From the NCBI GenBank assembly GCA_030835125.1, contig JAUQWM010000063.1, positions 1-64,000 on the forward strand: DNA of 64,000 nucleotides, read 5' to 3'. The position numbers were made by a program, and so were the translations under genes. Below are positions 61,671 to 64,000 of the stretch, piece after piece. Under the pieces are notes generated by a model. It was not told where the DNA came from. It saw nothing but the letters and a program-made list of their open reading frames with translations, and did no database searches. Each line of letters opens with the position of its first letter. The first letter of the stretch is position 1. This DNA is from Gemmatimonadaceae bacterium (GTDB lineage: Bacteria > Gemmatimonadota > Gemmatimonadetes > Gemmatimonadales > Gemmatimonadaceae).

Positions 61671-62817
61671 CCTGGCGCGACAGGTCGACCACGTCCCCGT
61701 AGCTCTGCAGCCGTCCCCTGCTGAACTGGTCCAGCAGCTCGGCGATCGACGACGTGACCGACGATGAACGCCCAGAGGGATGTTGCCGACGCATCCCGCG
61801 GTTCGAGACCGACCGTACGAACAAGGCGCGCCGGTCCAGCGGCATGTCGGAAACGTTGCCGTAGAACCGCCGCCAGGCATCCGACTGCTGGAAGAGGTAC
61901 TGTTCCACGTTCGAGACGTAGAACACGCCCACGGTGGCGCCCTGGCGCCGGATCCAGTTGCCGACCTCGCGCAGCGCCTTGTTCCCGCCGAAGTCTCCGA
62001 CGACCGGTACGATGAGGTTCCGTTGCTGGAGGTCCTTCAGGATCGCGAACGCCTCGTCGCTCCCCATGTACGACCGGTTCCGGCCGTCCTGGTCCGTCGC
62101 CGTCATGAGCATCCGGTAGCTCGGCATCCCGCGCCCGCCAAATCCGCGCATCGCGTTCGTCGAGTACGTCAGCGCCGTGCCTGCCTGGAAGAACGCCGAG
62201 TACACGTACCGGAGGCTGGACAGGTCGGCGCCATCGAGGTGGAACCCGTGGACCTTCGTCAGGTGGTTGACGATGGCCGCATGGTTCGCCTCGAACAGCG
62301 CCGTGTCACGTGGCACCGACGCCAGCCACGAGAACAGCGTGTCGGCCTCCAGGCCCGCCGGAGGCGGCTCGGGCCAGTTCCTCGAGAAGAGCCGCGCCAG
62401 AAAGTCGGCGCGATCACTCGACATCTCGATGAGCGCCTTGTACATCAGGTGCTGCAGCAGGTTCTGCCGGCGGATATCGACGATGAACGCGATCCGCGGT
62501 CGCAGGGCCGTGAGGTAGGTGAAGTTCTGGTCGGGCCCAACCCCGACGTACACGCCACCCGTCCCGGTCGTGGACACCAGTTCGTCGATGACGTACTGAA
62601 ACCCCAGCTCGTTCGAGACGAAATTGTCTGAATGGAAATAGCCGCCAGGTTCCGACAGGTCGTTGACCATCGCCCAGAACGTGCTGTCATCCAGGCGCTC
62701 GGGGATCGTGACTGTGCTGCGCGCGCAACCGACGGTGGCCTGGGTGAGCCCGGCGACGAACGCCGTCGCCAGCAGGACGTGCGTCAGGGATCGCGAACGC
62801 GGATGCAGGGCGGGCAT
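61651..62817 (-). CDS. Hypothetical lipoprotein, possibly methyltransferase-like
   Basis: Start MPALHPRSRSLTHVLLATAFVAGLTQATVGCARS; VGVGPDQNFTYLTALRPRIAFIVDIRRQN. Confidence 0.7.
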   Translation of the reverse strand: MPALHPRSRSLTHVLLATAFVAGLTQATVGCARSTVTIPERLDDSTFWAMVNDLSEPGGYFHSDNFVSNELGFQYVIDELVSTTGTGGVYVGVGPDQNFTYLTALRPRIAFIVDIRRQNLLQHLMYKALIEMSSDRADFLARLFSRNWPEPPPAGLEADTLFSWLASVPRDTALFEANHAAIVNHLTKVHGFHLDGADLSSLRYVYSAFFQAGTALTYSTNAMRGFGGRGMPSYRMLMTATDQDGRNRSYMGSDEAFAILKDLQQRNLIVPVVGDFGGNKALREVGNWIRRQGATVGVFYVSNVEQYLFQQSDAWRRFYGNVSDMPLDRRALFVRSVSNRGMRRQHPSGRSSSVTSSIAELLDQFSRGRLQSYGDVVDLSRQVSPFVR

Positions 62818-62841
62818 GCGAGGCGGGGCTTCGGGTCCGGT

Positions 62842-64000
62842 CTGGCACAATCTACGCCGAGTGCGCTTCGGTCGTGGAGCGCCCTGGCGGCCACGGCATT
62901 GGCGCTGAGCACCGGCCTGGCGGGTGCACAACGCCCCGCCAGCGCGCGGGCGCAGCTGGTGGAACTCCGGCCCGGCAGGATCGTGACCCGATCCGTGCGG
63001 TTCCGGCCGGGCGTGTACCGTTTGCCGGCGCCGGCGAGCCCGGATTCGGCGCTGATCACCGTGCGCGGAGACAGCCTGACGGTTGACCTCACCGGCGTCA
63101 CCCTGGAAGGCATGGATCCTGCCCTGGATCCCGACCACGCCGCCGGGATTGCGGTCCGCGTGGAGGGTGGGACCGGCATCCGGATCGTTGGCGCGCGCAT
63201 CCGCGGCTACAAGACGGCGATCCTGGTGCGCGGGACGCGAGGGATCGAGGTCCGCTCCTCAGACCTCAGCCATAACTGGAAGCCGCGCCTCTTCAGCCTC
63301 GTGGAACACGAGAGCCTGGTCGACTGGCTCTCGTTCCACAACAACGAGGGGAACGAATGGCTGCGATTCGGCGCCGCGATCTACCTCGACAACGTGAGCC
63401 ACGGCCTGCTGCAGGGCAACACCGTCACGCAGGGCATGAACGCGCTGCTGATGAACCGCACGGACCACGTCACCGTGCGCGACAACAACTTCTCGTACAA
63501 TTCCGGGCTCGGCATCGGGATGTACCGGTCGAGCGACAACACCATCGTTCGCAATGCGGTGGACTTCAACATCCGCGGGTACAGCCATGGCTTCTATCGC
63601 CGCGGCCAGGATTCGGCAGGGATCCTGATGTACGAACAGAGCAGCAACAACGTCGTCGCGCTGAACTCCGCCACCCACGGGGGCGACGGGATCTTCCTCT
63701 GGGCCGGCAACTACACCATGAACACGGGCCAGGGCGGCGCCAACGACAACGTGTTCTACGCGAACGACTTCAGCTTCGCGCCCGCCAACGGCATCGAGGC
63801 CACGTTCAGCCGGAACACGTTCGTCGCGAACATCCTCGAGGGGAACGATTACGGCGTGTGGGGCGGGTACAGCTTCGATTCGCGGATCGTCGCCAATTGC
63901 TTCGCGAACAACCGCTTCGGGGTCGCCATCGAGCACGGCCAGGCGAACACCATCGTGGGCAACCGGTTCCTCGGCGACTCGACCGCCATCCGCCTGTGGG
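62842..64000 (+). CDS. Secreted right-handed parallel beta-helix protein (runs off window; start uncertain)
   Basis: Frame open to the end: LVELRPGRIVTRSVRFRPGVYRLPAP...SSDNTIVRNAVDFNI...QANTIVGNRFLGDSTAIRLW; missing from ORF track. Confidence 0.75.
   Translation, partial: MAQSTPSALRSWSALAATALALSTGLAGAQRPASARAQLVELRPGRIVTRSVRFRPGVYRLPAPASPDSALITVRGDSLTVDLTGVTLEGMDPALDPDHAAGIAVRVEGGTGIRIVGARIRGYKTAILVRGTRGIEVRSSDLSHNWKPRLFSLVEHESLVDWLSFHNNEGNEWLRFGAAIYLDNVSHGLLQGNTVTQGMNALLMNRTDHVTVRDNNFSYNSGLGIGMYRSSDNTIVRNAVDFNIRGYSHGFYRRGQDSAGILMYEQSSNNVVALNSATHGGDGIFLWAGNYTMNTGQGGANDNVFYANDFSFAPANGIEATFSRNTFVANILEGNDYGVWGGYSFDSRIVANCFANNRFGVAIEHGQANTIVGNRFLGDSTAIRLW

Overview
High-GC bacterial chromosome segment; motif usage and gene set resemble Gemmatimonadota, but taxonomy is inference. 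It is mostly core and secretory genes: pckA 3' end, HD hydrolase, PP2C phosphatase, uvrA, SDR, an RCC1/PKD lipoprotein, a complete compact his operon, peptidases, multicopper oxidase, penicillin acylase, FabH, OmpA proteins, sensor kinase/regulator, M14 and M19 peptidases, SET-domain protein, GH29, methyltransferase and beta-helix protein. A 14.2-kb integrative element (about 10633-24859) sits in a tRNA-Asn gene. It has a 45-bp att duplication, five AGGAAGCCA integrase-arm-like repeats at the two ends, a tyrosine integrase, a lambda O/P-like replication pair with iteron-like palindromes inside the initiator gene, a tail module (HK97-gp10-like protein, tape measure), a standalone M41/FtsH-type peptidase domain, a TerS/Nu1-like protein, and an XRE+DUF2971 cargo module. 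I see no capsid, portal or large terminase. Other highlights: (i) 3'-end-associated intergenic repeat families, with copies of one family apparently inserted in frame in uvrA and in the spacer peptide of a penicillin acylase; (ii) a his operon with HisH-HisF and HisA-HisIE fusions, five 4-nt ATGA overlaps, and a His-rich (HHHVHH) leader peptide plus attenuator missed by the ORF track; (iii) an over-represented GCCTAACG word; (iv) a permuted four-domain multicopper oxidase; (v) a SET protein with an H1-like basic tail. All calls are by eye; no searches were run.
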